This document shows, in pieces, positions 23,001-31,200 of a stretch of DNA of 64,000 nt. Origin of the DNA: CAZFVY01 sp964522665. Lineage in GTDB: Bacteria; Verrucomicrobiota; Verrucomicrobiia; Limisphaerales; CAZFVY01. Every line of letters starts with the position of its first letter. Position 1 is the stretch's first letter. The notes beneath the pieces are model-generated. The model was not told the origin of the DNA, did no database searches, and saw nothing but the letters and a program-made list of their open reading frames with translations. The translations under genes were made by a program, and so were the position numbers. The stretch lies in contig CAZFVY010000015.1 of the NCBI GenBank assembly GCA_964522665.1, positions 20,679-84,678 on the forward strand, given 5' to 3'.

Positions 23001-26000
23001 TGTATGGAACGGCGTTGAGCGCGTTGCAATTGAACGCGACCGCCAGTGTGCCCGGGACCTTTACCTACTTGCCCGAGGCCAGCATCGTGCTCCCCGCGGG
23101 AACGAATACGCTCGCCGTGGCCTTCACGCCAACTGATTCCGCCAATTACAACACCGCGTCCTCTAGCGTGGACCTGGTCGTCGATCCGGCGCCGCTGACG
23201 ATCACCGCGGACAGCCAAGAGAAGACTTACGGCGCGGCTAATCCGACCTTGACCGCGACCTACAGCGGGTTCGTCAACAATGACACAGCGGCGAGCCTCA
23301 ACCCCGCGGTCATGTTCAGTACCACCGCCACGATCACCAGCGCCGTGGGCGGCTATCCGATCTCGGTAACCGGCGCCACGAACTCGAATTACACCATCAC
23401 CTTCGTCGGCGGAATTCTGACGGTGGCCCCGGCGGTCCTCACGGTTACCGCGGACAACGCCACGCGAGTCTATGGCTCGACCAACCCGGCGCTGACGGGA
23501 ACCGTCGTCGGAATCGTCAACCAAGACCCCATCACCGCGGCTTACCACACGACGGCGACCGTGAGCAGCGCGGTCGGCCAGTATGACATCGTTCCGAGCG
23601 TCAGCGACGTCGCGGGCGAACTCGCCAACTACAGCGTCACGGTCGTCAATGGCTCCCTCGTCGTGACACCCGCGGGGCTGACCGTCACGGCGAATGATGC
23701 CGCGCGCGATTTCGGAACGTCGAACCCGGCTTTCGCCGCGACGCTCAGTGGCTTCGTCAACGGCGACGGAGTTGCGGTCGTCAGCGGGGCGGCGGCGTTC
23801 GCGACGACCGCGACGCTCACGAGCCTTCCGGGCGTCTATCCCATCACGCCTTCCGCCGGTACGTTGGTGGCGAGCAACTACGCCTTCACGGCCTTCGTCA
23901 ATGGCGCGCTGACCGTCCGTAACACGCCACCGTCCGCCAACCCGCAGAGCATCACGGTCGCCGAAAACGCTTCGGCCAACCTAACGCTCACCGGTTCTGA
24001 TCCCGAGGGCGCGTCGTTGAGGTTTACGGTGAAGACTCCGCCGAGCCACGGCGATTTGGGCGGAACCGCGCCGAACTTCACCTACCTGCCTCGCGTCGGT
24101 TACAGTGGCGCGGACAGCTTCACCTTCACTTCGTTCGATGGGGAACTCGAGTCCGCCCCGGCCACGGTCACGATTACCGTCACGGCCGTTCCGCAGCCGC
24201 CGACCATTTCGTCAATCGGCGCGCAAACGATGTCCACCAACTCCTCACTCCACTTGGTCTTCAGCGTGGGCGACGTGGATACGGATCTCGCCGCCCTGGC
24301 CGTGACCGCGCAGTCGAGCAACGGAACTCTGGTGCCGAATTCCGCGAGCGCGTTGAACCTCGGCGGCGCGGGCGCCAGCCGGAGTCTCGACGTTACTCCG
24401 GCGCTCAATCAGGCCGGCTCCGCGACGATTACGCTAAGCGTTAGCGACGGAACCTCGACGGTTTCGACCGCGTTCCTGCTTACGGTCAGCGGCGGATCCA
24501 CCTCGACCAATTTTGCCGGAGCCGCGCTGGATGGTTATATCTCGAATGGACGCGTATTCTTTGACGCGAACGGCAATGGCGTCCAAGACGCCAACGAACC
24601 CGGTACTCAGACCGACGGACAGGGTCACTTTAATCTGGCGGTTGATGTCGCCACGTTTGACCAAAATCACAATGGCCAACTCGACGCGAACGAAGGACAT
24701 CTGGTCCTCGTCGGTGGAACCGATATCGCCACCGGGCTGCCTAACTCGGGCAGCTTGAGCGCGCCATTGGGCGCCACGGTGGTCACGCCATTGACGACCG
24801 TGATCGATCAATTGCAGCGGCAGAATCCGGCGCTGACGAGCGCTCAAGGCGCGCAGTTGCTGTTGGGCGCGTTGGGTGTTCCCGCCTCCGTCAGTGGCAG
24901 CGTCAACGTGCTGACCTACGATCCCTTCAACGCCGCGCAAGCCGGCGACCCGAACGCCACGGCCATTCAAAACGCCGCGGCAAAAATCTCCGACACGGTC
25001 GCGCAGGCGTCCGCCTTGTTGAGCGGGGCGACCTCACAATCCTCCGCCCAACTCAGCGTCTCGGTCACCCGAACGTTGGCGGCGCAGGTACTGGCGTCCG
25101 GCCAACTTGATCTCAGCTCTCAGAGTGGCGTGGCGAATCTCATCACCCAAAGCGCCGCCGCCGCGAACGCGTCCCTTTCGGACGCGGTGACGCAGGGGGC
25201 GGCGGCGGTGGTGGCGGGCGTGAATCAAGCCGCGGACGCGATCGCCGCGTCCGGGGCCGCTCCGGAGACGGGGCTGGCGCAATTGATCCAAGTGCAGCAT
25301 GTCGCGCAGGCCGATCTCGCGGCTAACCTGGCCGCCGTCGGCGCGGGCGGCGTGGCGATCGACGACGTCGTCGTCGCGCGCACGGGCGCCAATTTGTCGG
25401 CCGCCATTCAAGCAGCTCCGGTGGGAGATCTCATTGGCTTCGATACGCGGCCGGGGATTGTCTCATTCAGTGGCGCGGCGTTCCAAGTTCGCGAAGGCGG
25501 CGCCGCGGTTCAACCGGTCACGCTGACTCGCCAGCAAGGAACGCGCGGAACGATCTCGGTGGTCGTCACGCTAAGTGACGGCACGGCGACGGCGTCGTCC
25601 GGGGATTACACGCCCGGCGGCATTCCGGTCGTCTTCGCGGACGGCGAGATTAGCAAGACGGTCGATTTGACCGGCCGGATCGCGGCGGATGGCATAGTGG
25701 AAGGAAACGAGACGATCTTGCTGAGCGTGGCGCTGGCGCCCGGCTCGGCGACTGGGTCCGCGGTCGGATTGCAGAGCACGGCGACGCTTACGGTGATCGA
25801 TGGAGATTCACCCGGCTCGTTCGCCTTCAATTCCGGTGGTTTCAGTCTCTCCGCCAGTGGCGCGGCGCCGAATACGGTCACGATCGCGCGCACTTCGGGA
25901 ACCGCGGGCGTGGTGAACTTGACGCTGACCCCAACGCCTATTCCCGGGGGCGCCGTCCCTGGCGTGGACTATGTGGCGGCCCCTATCGCCGTGACCTTCG

Positions 26001-28249
26001 CCGCCGGCGAACAATACCGGCTCGTGACCATACCGCTGCTGCGTGGTAACGGCGGCGGCGGCAACCACCAGTTTCAATTGATCCTCTCGCTCGCGGCGGA
26101 CGCTCCGGCGAGCGCCATTTTGGGCGCCCAGAGCGCCGCAACGGTCACGATCCTCGCCGCGCCGAACACGGCGCCGGTCGCCACCGCGCGCTCGGTGGCC
26201 GTGCTGGAAAATGGAAGCCTCAGCCTGACGCTTTCGGGAGAAGACAACGAGGGCGACGCGTTAAGTTTCCGCGTCGTGAACGGCCCGAGCCACGGCGCTC
26301 TGACCGGGACCGCGCCGAATCTGACCTATCAGCCAGCGGCCTATTTCTCGGGGACCGACAGCTTCACCTTCGTCGCCAATGACGGACAATTGGATTCGGC
26401 GCCCGCGACGATCGCCATCACGGTGGATTTTGTGAACCATTCGCCGGTCTTGAACCAGGCAATCCCGAACCAGAGTGGCGTCTATGGGACCGCGTTCTCG
26501 TTCACCCTCCCGGCCGGGACGTTTAGTGATCCTGACCCGGGCCAAACGCTGGCTTATACCGCCACCGGTCTGCCACCGGGGCTTACCCTGGATGCCGCGA
26601 GCGGCGCAGTAAGCGGTCGCCCGACCGTACCGGGCAGTTACCCAGTTACGATCTCTGTGACCGATAACGCCCTTCCGCCTTTGGGCGCCACTGGCTCATT
26701 CGTGATTAGCGTCGCGAAAGCCGCGTTGACCGTCACCGCCAACAACGTCGCCCGCGATTACGGGCAAACGAATCCGCCGTTAACCGGCACGATCGTCGGC
26801 GTTGCCAATAACGACAACCTCACCGCTTCCTATAGCACGACGGCGACTCCGGCCAGCCCGGTGGGAACTTATCCAATCGTGCCGAGTCTTGTTGACCCGG
26901 GCCAGAAACTGAGCAACTACGTGGTGACCATCGTCAACGGCGCGCTGACCGTGAGAAATGTGCCGCCGGTCGTCAACGCCGGCCCCGATCAGCAGGCGGT
27001 GGTCGGAACCCAGGTCACCTTCGCGGGCAGCTTCATCGATCCCAGCAGCGTCAACGACGTGGTGAGTTGGAACTTCGGCGATGGCTCGGCGCCCGTCACC
27101 GGCACGTTGGCGCCCAAACATGCCTTCGCCAAGAGTGGCGTTTACACGGTAACCCTGACGGTTACCGACAGCCAGTCGGCGAGCGCGAGTGATACGGTCG
27201 TGGTGACCGTCGTCAGCAGCCATAGCTTCGCCACCGACGCCTTGGCGCAATTGACGCCCTACGTCGCGCAGTCCAAACGCATCGGGAAGGCCGTCAATGA
27301 CCTCACCACTAGTTTGCAATCCGCGTACTGGGTGGACGAACTTCATCTTAATCCGACCAACGGGGTAAAAGCGTTCGTCGCGTGGCGACAGACCGTCGAT
27401 ATGCTGGAGAAGACGCTGGCGCCTGCGCTGAAGCAACCGAGCGATCCGCTCGACGACAACGACGGCCCGGATGACGCCGTATTTACGGTCACCTTCAATG
27501 ATCCCAAGCTCGACGCGTTAGGCGCCGCGGGCGTGAAGGCCGTGACGGTCGCTTTGGCCGACGTCGTAGCCGCGGCGCGCCTGATCAGTGACACGTTGAA
27601 TCGGGAGAACGCGGGCTTGATCGCGCTGGATCCCAAAAAGCAGGACCGTGTGACCGACGCGTTGGCCCGAGGCAGTCAGTTCCTGGCGCTGGGCGATCAG
27701 CTCGCCGCGACGGGTGATTACGTAAATGCGATCCGCAAGTACGTGCGTTCATGGGATAACGTGCAGGATGCCATCAGTCTTGCGAATCAGAACCCGCCGG
27801 TGAAGGAATTGGTCAAGGCGGAAAACCTGCTTGAGCAGGCGATGGACCCGCAGTATTGGCTGGACGACGTGCATTTGGATCCGAGCACCGGCGATAAGGC
27901 CTTCAATCTGATGCAATCCGCCGCGCGGGAATTCGAAAACGTCATCGCCTCGGCGCAGAGTGGGAAAGTTGCCGCGTCGGCGGGGCTGCAAGCGGCGTCC
28001 GAATTGTCCGACTTGATCAATCAGGCATTGGTCGTAAGCCGGACGTACTATTTGGAAAACGTCGGCTTGGTGGCGCTGAAGTCAAAATACCAGAAATCGG
28101 TGGACACCAATCTGGGCCAGGCCAGCGCCGATCTTGACCAGGGCGCGGCCGCGACCGCCACGGGGGACGGCAATACGGCGATGTCAGCCTATGCCGATTC
28201 CTGGGACCAAACCGGCAACGCGATCCAACAGGCGGCCAAAACGAAGTAG
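11024..28249 (+). CDS. Giant secreted repeat protein (LamG, Ig-like, glycine-rich beta-helix, MBG-type repeats, Calx-beta, PKD)
   Basis: About 5741 residues, likely a surface adhesin or matrix protein. ATG at 11024 gives a clean signal peptide (MKSIEPKLANF..., cleavage after PARGQ); a TTG three codons upstream is possible. Order by residue: LamG/concanavalin-like 36-236; Ig/filamin-like pair 359-555; CSLREA-type beta-helix with glycine-rich stretch 556-930; autotransporter-associated beta-strand repeat about 986-1090; two 76-residue MBG-type repeats 1214-1365; a second Ig pair and second glycine-rich/beta-strand module 1366-2228; 22 further 76-residue repeats 2230-3899; one odd and one more repeat to 4058; three MBG_2 domains to 4300; cadherin-like domains to 4490; an EF-hand-like segment (DANGNGVQDANE, DQNHNGQLDANE) and Ala-rich helical part to 4806; two Calx-beta to 5044; cadherin-like, putative-Ig, MBG_2 and PKD to about 5400; two related helical modules 5404-5741. 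No autotransporter barrel or sorting signal is visible, so export and anchoring are unclear. Confidence 0.93.
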   Translation: MKSIEPKLANFAGLAAVAFLLAFALPARGQTPTAGYALNLDGVAGYVNLPAGEINLANSSFTIEFWAKRARTGAEFFIGQGTGTTDQYLHIGFRENDSFSFNFWADDMQTAASYTDQNWHHWACTYNSTNRARVIYQDGVVVGTSTAAANFQGSGDFHIGEGLGLYFKGNVDELRIWNVARAQSDIQAIMNSPFPFTIPGVVALLEFDQGSGTTATDSSTFGRNGTLVNGVSWVVSGAPLRFSSRLVIITSPQSAVAGVTSGTITVQRQAQNILGSWGANTSDPNLAVGLASTSAAGLFRDTGDSVNLTTITIPFGQSSASFRYKDTTAGSPVVTTSSSGLSSSQQTETITSAAATVLTAQGLAASQTAGVPASFTITAKDGFNNTATQFTGTVSFTSSDGAASLPASYTFVTADNGVHTFSATFKTVGSQSLTAAASGVTSATQSGIVVAPGAATSLVAAGYPSSITAGTAGSFTVTALDAFNNTATQFTGTVSFSMSDQAATPPTNYTFVAADNGTHTFSATFKTAGSQSLKALSTGLTPGVLPSVQVNPYVATPTTLADSGAGSLRQALLDLSAAAVSGTIDLSGLNGTILLSSPLPIIDQGVTISGPGAGSLAINGNNLYRVFFVDAPGASVLIKGVTIAKGRAKGGNGGIGNSGGGGGLGAGGGLFVNAGNVTLSGVEFVGNSAAGGNGGSIGSSGPIGGGGGGGLGGDGGAGGSLAGAGGGGYLGIGGPGGADSGGYGGGGGGGGKFGNGAGNTVAAGGGGGGLGNASGQSGGSGGGGQGGNNTSRGGNSAGANGQVNGGGGGGGDGAVSGYEGGNGGAGGKFGGGGGARMAGNAGSGGDFGGGGGAGDDGGYPGNLANAGGGGFGGGAGGAGWYNSGGLAGFGAGGGGSDFGNGGPGAFGGAGGWDDIDHRAGGGGGAALGASVFVRASNGATLTLIDSESDAGLLTPGLAGSGIVVQNQSWPASNGSSAGNSFFLLGGTTTLTIQSGTRTISGSIADWTGAPASLVKNGSGTLVLAGTNTYSGGTTVAAGTMQVTGALAASGALTIQSGATLTGTGTVGPLTIAAGATLAPGSGNGALSASSAVWSGAGQYNWQISDAAGAAGVGYDVLTVTGTLDVSAASGFAINLWSLSSVSPVTSGNAANFDNTQPHSWTLAQTTGGIVGFNAANFSVVTTAANGTGGFANVLNGGHFTIARVGNNLVLQYYPPSIITWGAPSSIVYGTALSGTQLNATANVAGTFSYSPATGTVLGAGTNTLSVTFTPTDNVDYSPATATRSLVVTPATPVITWSAPASIVHGTALSSTQLNATASVPGTFAYNPAAATVLPAGTNSLGVTFTPTDAIDFNTATATQLLVVTNGPAVSLVVAGYPSSTTAGASASFTVTAKDSFNFTSPTFRGTVSFSSTDAAAALPSSYTFVAADNGSHTFSATLKTAGSQSLTASATGLTSGAQSGISVLPAAVAGLQVAGYPSPSMIGVAGNFTVTAKDAFNNTATQFTGSVSFSSGDSAALLPTNYTFVAGDSGAHAFTATFKTVGTQSLTAAATGLTSGTQAGIVVNPYVATPTTLADSGAGSLRQALLDLSSAAVPGTINLSGLNGTITLASALPIIDQAVTINGPGASSLTISGNNLYRVFFVDAAGASVLINGITIANGHAKGGNGGIGNSGGGGGLGAGGGLFVNAGNVTLSGVEFVNNSAVGGNGGSVASNTAIGGGGGGGLGGDGGVGGSLAGAGGGGYLGIGGPGGSASNGYGGGGGGGGKFGNGAGNTQLVGGGGGGLGNASGQSGGSGGGGQGGNNTNRGGNSAGADGQVNGGGGGGGDGAVSGYEGGNGGAGGKFGGGGGARMAGNAGAGGDFGGGGGAGDDGGYPASIAKAGNGGFGGGAGGAGWSNSGGLAGFGAGGGGSDFGNGGPGAFGGIGGFDDIDHRAAGGGGGALGASVFVRASNGATLTLVDSESDAGTLTPGVAGSGFNVPNQSRLAANGSSAGNSFFLLGGTTTLTIQSGTKTISGSIADWTGALASLVKNGSGTLVLAGTNTYSGGTTVAAGTMQVTGSLAASGALTIQSGATLTGTGTVGPLTIAAGATLAPGSGNGALSASSAVWSGAGQYNWQISDAAGAAGVGYDVLTVTGTLDVSAASGFAINLWSLSSVSPVTSGNAANFDNTQPHSWTLAQTTGGIVGFNAANFTLVTTAANGTGGFANALNGGHFAIGVVGNNLMLQFYPASIITWGTPAAVVYGTALSGTQLNATANVAGTFSYTPASGVVPSAGTNTLSVTFTPTDTTNYVAATATTKLVVTRATPVITWTPPAIVYGTALSAAQLNATANVAGVYVYTPAAGVVLTVGTNTLSVTFTPTDGVDYVATSTTRPLVVTKATPVITWSAPSAIVYGTALTAAQLNATANTPGTFSYSPAAGVVLSAGTNTLGVTFTPTDSADYNSASASQSLVVAKATPVLTWATPSAIVYGTALSATQLNATANVPGTFSYTPASGVAPNAGTNALSVTFTPTDGVDYATASANQSLVVTKAVPVITWTAPSSIVYGTTLSGTQLNATANTPGTFAYSPVAGSTLGAGTNTLSVTFTPTAATNYTTASATQSLVVTKATPVVTWAAPSPIVYGTTLSATQLSATASVPGTFAYSPAVGATLGAGTNTLSVTFTPTDGVDYTVVTTTRSLVVTKATPVITWSAPSAIVYGTALSGTQLNATANVPGTLVYSPVAGTTLSAGTNTLSVTFTPTDGVDYNSASASVSLVVTKASPVITWSAPSAIVYGTTLSGTQLNATANVPGTFAYSPAAGTTPSAGTNTLSVTFTPTDGVDYATAATTRSLVVTKATPVITWSAPSAIVYGTALSGTQLNATASVPGTFGYSPVLDTTLSAGTNTLSVTFTPTDGVDYTTATASTSLVVSKATPVITWSSPSAIVYGTALSGTQLNATASVPGTFSYSPVVGTTLPAGTNTLSVTFTPTDLSDYTTAATTRSLVVTKATPVITWSAPSAIVYGTALSATQLNATANVPGTFSYSPVVGTTLGAGTNSLSATFTPTDLSDYTTATASTSLVVSKATPVITWSAPSTIVYGTALSVTQLNATANVPGTFSYSPAVGTTLNAGTNTLSATFTPTDGADYNTAATTQSLVVTKATPTITWTAPSAIVYGTLLSGTQLNATANVPGTFAYSPAAGAVLSAGTNALSVTFTPTDGADYTAVSGAQTLVVSKATPTITWSAPANIVYGTVLDQTQLNASANVPGTFTYTPAAGTTLTGGTNTLSVSFSPTDGVDYNVASATQSLVVSPATPVITWAAPPAIVYGTALSTAQLNATANVAGSFSYLPDAGATLPAGINALSVTFAPADTTNYTTATATQSLTVTPAAPVITWAAPTSIVFGATLSGAQLNATANVPGTFAYTPAAGTTPSAGTNVLSVTFTPTDGLDYSAATTTRSLVVSKATPTITWASPSNVVYGAVLDQTQLNATANVPGIFTYTPVAGTTLTAGTNTLSVTFTPSDSADYNSASASQTLVVTPATPTITWATPSAIVYGTALSATQLNATASVDGTFSYAPDFGTTLPAGANALTVTFSPTDTTNYTAATATRALTVAPATPVITWVALAPILFGAPVSGAQLNATANVPGTFSYIPATGAVLSVGSNRLKTLFTPDDAVDYTTATAAQTLIVSKATPTITWATPSNIVYGTVLDQTQLNATADVPGTFTYTPAAGTTLTTGTNALSVVFNPADGADYNVASAAQTLVVTQATPVVSWPTPDAIVYGTPLTTAQLNATANVDGTFSYLPALGTVLKASTLTLNVTFTPSDTTNYSSVDATQSLTVSQATPLITWAAPAAIVYGTALDATQLNATANVPGTFTYIPDFGATLDAGSNRLKVSFAPADAANYTFANSSQTLVVAAANQTITFAAVPDKTYGDAPITLSATASSGLPVSFSLVSGPARLTGNVLTLTGAGSVTVRAAQGGSADYLAASSVDRTFTVGKANPVINWAAPTNIVYGTALSALQLNATASVPGTFTYLPEASIVLPAGTNTLAVAFTPTDSANYNTASSSVDLVVDPAPLTITADSQEKTYGAANPTLTATYSGFVNNDTAASLNPAVMFSTTATITSAVGGYPISVTGATNSNYTITFVGGILTVAPAVLTVTADNATRVYGSTNPALTGTVVGIVNQDPITAAYHTTATVSSAVGQYDIVPSVSDVAGELANYSVTVVNGSLVVTPAGLTVTANDAARDFGTSNPAFAATLSGFVNGDGVAVVSGAAAFATTATLTSLPGVYPITPSAGTLVASNYAFTAFVNGALTVRNTPPSANPQSITVAENASANLTLTGSDPEGASLRFTVKTPPSHGDLGGTAPNFTYLPRVGYSGADSFTFTSFDGELESAPATVTITVTAVPQPPTISSIGAQTMSTNSSLHLVFSVGDVDTDLAALAVTAQSSNGTLVPNSASALNLGGAGASRSLDVTPALNQAGSATITLSVSDGTSTVSTAFLLTVSGGSTSTNFAGAALDGYISNGRVFFDANGNGVQDANEPGTQTDGQGHFNLAVDVATFDQNHNGQLDANEGHLVLVGGTDIATGLPNSGSLSAPLGATVVTPLTTVIDQLQRQNPALTSAQGAQLLLGALGVPASVSGSVNVLTYDPFNAAQAGDPNATAIQNAAAKISDTVAQASALLSGATSQSSAQLSVSVTRTLAAQVLASGQLDLSSQSGVANLITQSAAAANASLSDAVTQGAAAVVAGVNQAADAIAASGAAPETGLAQLIQVQHVAQADLAANLAAVGAGGVAIDDVVVARTGANLSAAIQAAPVGDLIGFDTRPGIVSFSGAAFQVREGGAAVQPVTLTRQQGTRGTISVVVTLSDGTATASSGDYTPGGIPVVFADGEISKTVDLTGRIAADGIVEGNETILLSVALAPGSATGSAVGLQSTATLTVIDGDSPGSFAFNSGGFSLSASGAAPNTVTIARTSGTAGVVNLTLTPTPIPGGAVPGVDYVAAPIAVTFAAGEQYRLVTIPLLRGNGGGGNHQFQLILSLAADAPASAILGAQSAATVTILAAPNTAPVATARSVAVLENGSLSLTLSGEDNEGDALSFRVVNGPSHGALTGTAPNLTYQPAAYFSGTDSFTFVANDGQLDSAPATIAITVDFVNHSPVLNQAIPNQSGVYGTAFSFTLPAGTFSDPDPGQTLAYTATGLPPGLTLDAASGAVSGRPTVPGSYPVTISVTDNALPPLGATGSFVISVAKAALTVTANNVARDYGQTNPPLTGTIVGVANNDNLTASYSTTATPASPVGTYPIVPSLVDPGQKLSNYVVTIVNGALTVRNVPPVVNAGPDQQAVVGTQVTFAGSFIDPSSVNDVVSWNFGDGSAPVTGTLAPKHAFAKSGVYTVTLTVTDSQSASASDTVVVTVVSSHSFATDALAQLTPYVAQSKRIGKAVNDLTTSLQSAYWVDELHLNPTNGVKAFVAWRQTVDMLEKTLAPALKQPSDPLDDNDGPDDAVFTVTFNDPKLDALGAAGVKAVTVALADVVAAARLISDTLNRENAGLIALDPKKQDRVTDALARGSQFLALGDQLAATGDYVNAIRKYVRSWDNVQDAISLANQNPPVKELVKAENLLEQAMDPQYWLDDVHLDPSTGDKAFNLMQSAAREFENVIASAQSGKVAASAGLQAASELSDLINQALVVSRTYYLENVGLVALKSKYQKSVDTNLGQASADLDQGAAATATGDGNTAMSAYADSWDQTGNAIQQAAKTK
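12081..15119 (+). repeat. First copy of 3039-bp in-frame module inside the giant gene
   Basis: Module made of two Ig/filamin-like domains, a CSLREA-type start (ATPTTLADSGAGSLRQALL), a glycine-rich beta-helix, a beta-strand repeat and two MBG-type repeats. The same series recurs exactly 3039 bases (1013 codons) downstream. The offset is the same at 12674/15713, 13981/17020, 14195/17234 and 14711/17750. Outer limits are approximate. Confidence 0.85.
12970..13800 (+). repeat. Glycine-rich low-complexity segment, copy 1
   Basis: About 275 residues dominated by glycine in GGG, GGX and GNGG patterns with Ala, Asn, Ser and few charged residues, inside the beta-helix part of the giant protein. The plus strand is correspondingly rich in GGC/GGT triplets. 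It resembles glycine-rich surface proteins such as PGRS-type segments, but only by composition. Confidence 0.85.
15120..18158 (+). repeat. Second copy of 3039-bp in-frame module
   Basis: Second copy of the module at 12081-15119. The best-conserved part is 17234-17550, identical base for base to 14195-14511. Elsewhere the copies differ by scattered substitutions, and the glycine-rich parts keep the same length. The MBG-type repeats at its end run straight into the long array. Confidence 0.85.
16009..16839 (+). repeat. Glycine-rich low-complexity segment, copy 2
   Basis: Duplicate of the glycine-rich segment at 12970-13800, shifted by 3039 bases, with small substitutions (for example the order of Ser, Asn and Val between glycine runs) but no net change in length. 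Confidence 0.85.
17712..22720 (+). repeat. Array of 22 tandem 228-bp (76-residue) MBG-type repeats
   Basis: Each unit begins near P-V-I-T-W-S-A-P and contains IVYGTALSGTQLNATANVPG, a Y-SP turn, AGTNTLSVTFTPTD and a SLVVTKATP end. Unit starts are near 17712, 17940, 18168 and then every 228 bases to about 22500. Only the second unit is one codon short. The units in the middle (about 19080-20450) are the most alike. From 19308 two unit types alternate, and from about 20670 three unit types repeat in order three times (684-bp period). Confidence 0.9.
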
Positions 28250-28294
28250 GGCGACGCGCGAGACCGCCCGCGGGCGCGGCACGAAAGAAAGTGT
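28250..28294. other. Convergent gene ends
   Basis: 45-base gap between the stop of the giant gene (plus strand) and the stop of the double-ASPIC gene (minus strand). It is GC-rich with no T-run; no terminator is evident. Confidence 0.4.
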
Positions 28295-31200
28295 TTACTT
28301 TAAGAGCATCACTTTCCCGGACTGATCCACGCTGATCTCATGGGCCTCGGGCGGAATGGCGCTGGTGACCGTTGTTCCGCCCGGCCAGCGCAGCCAAATT
28401 TGGGAGGGGCGTTCGGGGGTGGCCATGACTTGAACCGCGCTGTCTTGAGACCAGTAGCCGGAACCCGCGTGGATTTCGCGGGCGGGGCCGGCCCGAGTTC
28501 CGAAAATCAACCGAAGCGTCGCGCCGATGCCGTCGGGGTTCCCGGGCGGGCCGTTGAGCCTCACGCGCAAACCCGCGCGTGCCCCGGCATTGTGAAAAAG
28601 TTTTGTCGGGCCGCCGTTCTGCGTGACGACCAAATCAACCCGGCCGTCAGCGTCGTAGTCGGCCAGGGCGGCTCCCCGTTGCTCGCCATACACGGCGATG
28701 CCGCTCTCGACCGCCGAGACTGTTGCGAAGCCGCCGCCACCGTCACCACGCAAGAGCAGCCCCCGGCCAGCGTCGTACGGGGTCGTTTGCGGTTCCGTTG
28801 CAAAGAAGTTCTGACTTAGGAAAACGTCTTCCTTCCCGTCGCCGTCCAGGTCGCCAACGCACACGGCAAAGGCCGGCGCGATTTGCGCCTCCAACGGCAG
28901 CGACTTCGCGACAAAACGATTTCCTTGATTCAAAAAAACCATTGAATCGAGGGTGTTGGCTTGCAACTCACGAGCTTGTTTCAACCGCTCGCCAAAAATC
29001 TCCTCAACGCTCGCCTCGCCGTACGCGCGGTACGTCGCGAACTTGCCCCGCGTGAAGGGACTGGCGTCCGCCATGCTGTCGAAATCGCGCCACGGCACAA
29101 TCTTCTGCATCGACTGGTCAAAGTACGCTTCGACTAAGTCGGTCGTTCCAGAGCCGTTCAGGTCCCCGTAGTAGAGCGAAAGCGGTTTGGCGCGATGCCG
29201 TTCGTATTTCGTATTCCGTCCCCAGTTGCTGGCCACGATGTCCATCTTGCCGTCGTTATTGAAGTCGCCGACGCAGACGCCGTTCCACCAACCCACGAAA
29301 CCATCCAGGCCCCATTCCTTCGTCGCCTCGGTGAAGCGCCCATGATCGTTGTGGAAGACGCGGATCGGTCCCCATTCACACGCGAGAATCAGTTCGGGGA
29401 AGCCGTCCCCGTCCAAATCGCTGAAAACCGCGCCGCTCACCAGACCGACCGCCTCCAGCGCCTTGGTGTTCGGCTCGTCCAAGACTAGTTTTCCGCCGGA
29501 GCTACGAAATAGTCGCGATGAGGCCGCCGACGGGTAGTGTCCCGGAATCACCCGACCGCCGACGAACAGCGCCAGTTCGCCGTGGCCATCGATATCGGCC
29601 AAAGCCAGCGGGCCAGAGCTCGCGTCGGCGCCGGGCACAATCTCGTCAACGGTATTGGCCGTAAGATCGTAACGCCGCACGCTCGACGTGTTGGTTGAGC
29701 CATCCTCGTAATTAGAGTTACCCGCCAAGAGGAATCGCTTCTGGGCGGACTTGCGCCAACCGAGTACGCTCGTCAGGTTGTTGGTTAACGGCTGGTCGAG
29801 CGGCGAATTCGTCATCGACTCGAATCCTCCCTGCCCGTCGTTGTGAAATACGGTCAGCCGACCGCCCTTGCCGCCGCTGATAATCAAGTCCTCCCGGCCG
29901 TCGCCATCGGCATCGAACCAGCTTACTCCCGGTCCTAACTGGCTCAGGCGTTTCGGCAACAACGGTTGGCGGGCAAGGTCATCGAATGGCTCTTGGTGGT
30001 GAATGTGCTTGAGCCGGTCGCTCACGTCTTGGAAAAGCGGGCTTGGTTTGGTTGCGTCGGTCACAGGCGAGGGACTGGGACCGTTGGCCGCCGCGGCTTC
30101 GTCGATCTCATAAACGCGGTTTGCCCGGACTCCGAGGATGACGCTCCTAGCGCCGCTGCGCCACTCAACCTGTATCCGCATTTCATTCGTGAGCGTTCCC
30201 GCGGCGAAGACGCGCACGGCGTCATCTCCGGAAAGATAGCGTCCGCCCGCCATCATTTCCTGGCTTTGGAGCGGGACGGCGCCGCGGAATACTTTGATCT
30301 TGGCTCCGATGCCGCGCGTGTTGGGCGACCGTCCTTTGAGCCGCACCACCACGCGCGGCGCCCCCGTGTTATTGCGGTAGATGCCGGCCGGTCCATTGAG
30401 ATTATTGACCACGACGTCCAGCGAGCCGTCGTTATCCAAATCCGCCAGCGCCATGCCTTGGGCCATGTTCGTCGTATTGAATCCCCATTGGGCGCCGACT
30501 TCCTCGAAGGTCAAATCGCGGCGATTGCGAAAGGCCTGGTTGGGCAGCGGCAAGCGCGGATACATCAGCAGATTGAGGCCGACCTTTTCACGCGGCCGCC
30601 GCCCTTGCGCGCGAATCCTGACCTCCGCGTCGGCGTCCTGCGTGTCAAAGCCCGCGCCGGCGCCGACTAAAAGGTCTTCGTAACCGTCGAGATCGACGTC
30701 GAGGAAAATCGGACACCAGGACCATTCGGTCGCATCCAGCCCGGCGAGTTGCGCGATCTCCGTGTAGGAACCATCGCCGCGATTGAGAAACAGAGTGTTG
30801 CGATCGACTTGCGGGCGTTCGGCGCTGTAGCCGATCGGCGCCGCCGCGGCTCCCGCCCGTGAGGATTGCGTGATTCGGCGCGCATGGTCGGGACTGAGCA
30901 TGTCGAGGACGATGAAGTCGTCGAACCCATCGCGATTGATGTCCGCGAAATCGACGCCCATCGACAGGCTCGAGGTATTGGGCATCGCGGGGCGGGGGAG
31001 CGCGCGGAAATGACCGTGGCCGTCGTTGAGCCAGATGCGATCCGGGCTCCAAAAATCATTGCAGACGTAAATATCGGGCGCGCCGTCGCCGTTGAGATCA
31101 CGAAACGCGACGGAAAGTCCCCAGTCGCGGGGCGGGGCGGCGAGTGGGGCGCCAGCTTCGTCGCGAAATGTTCCGTCCGTCCACGAAAGCGGGGTAAAGT

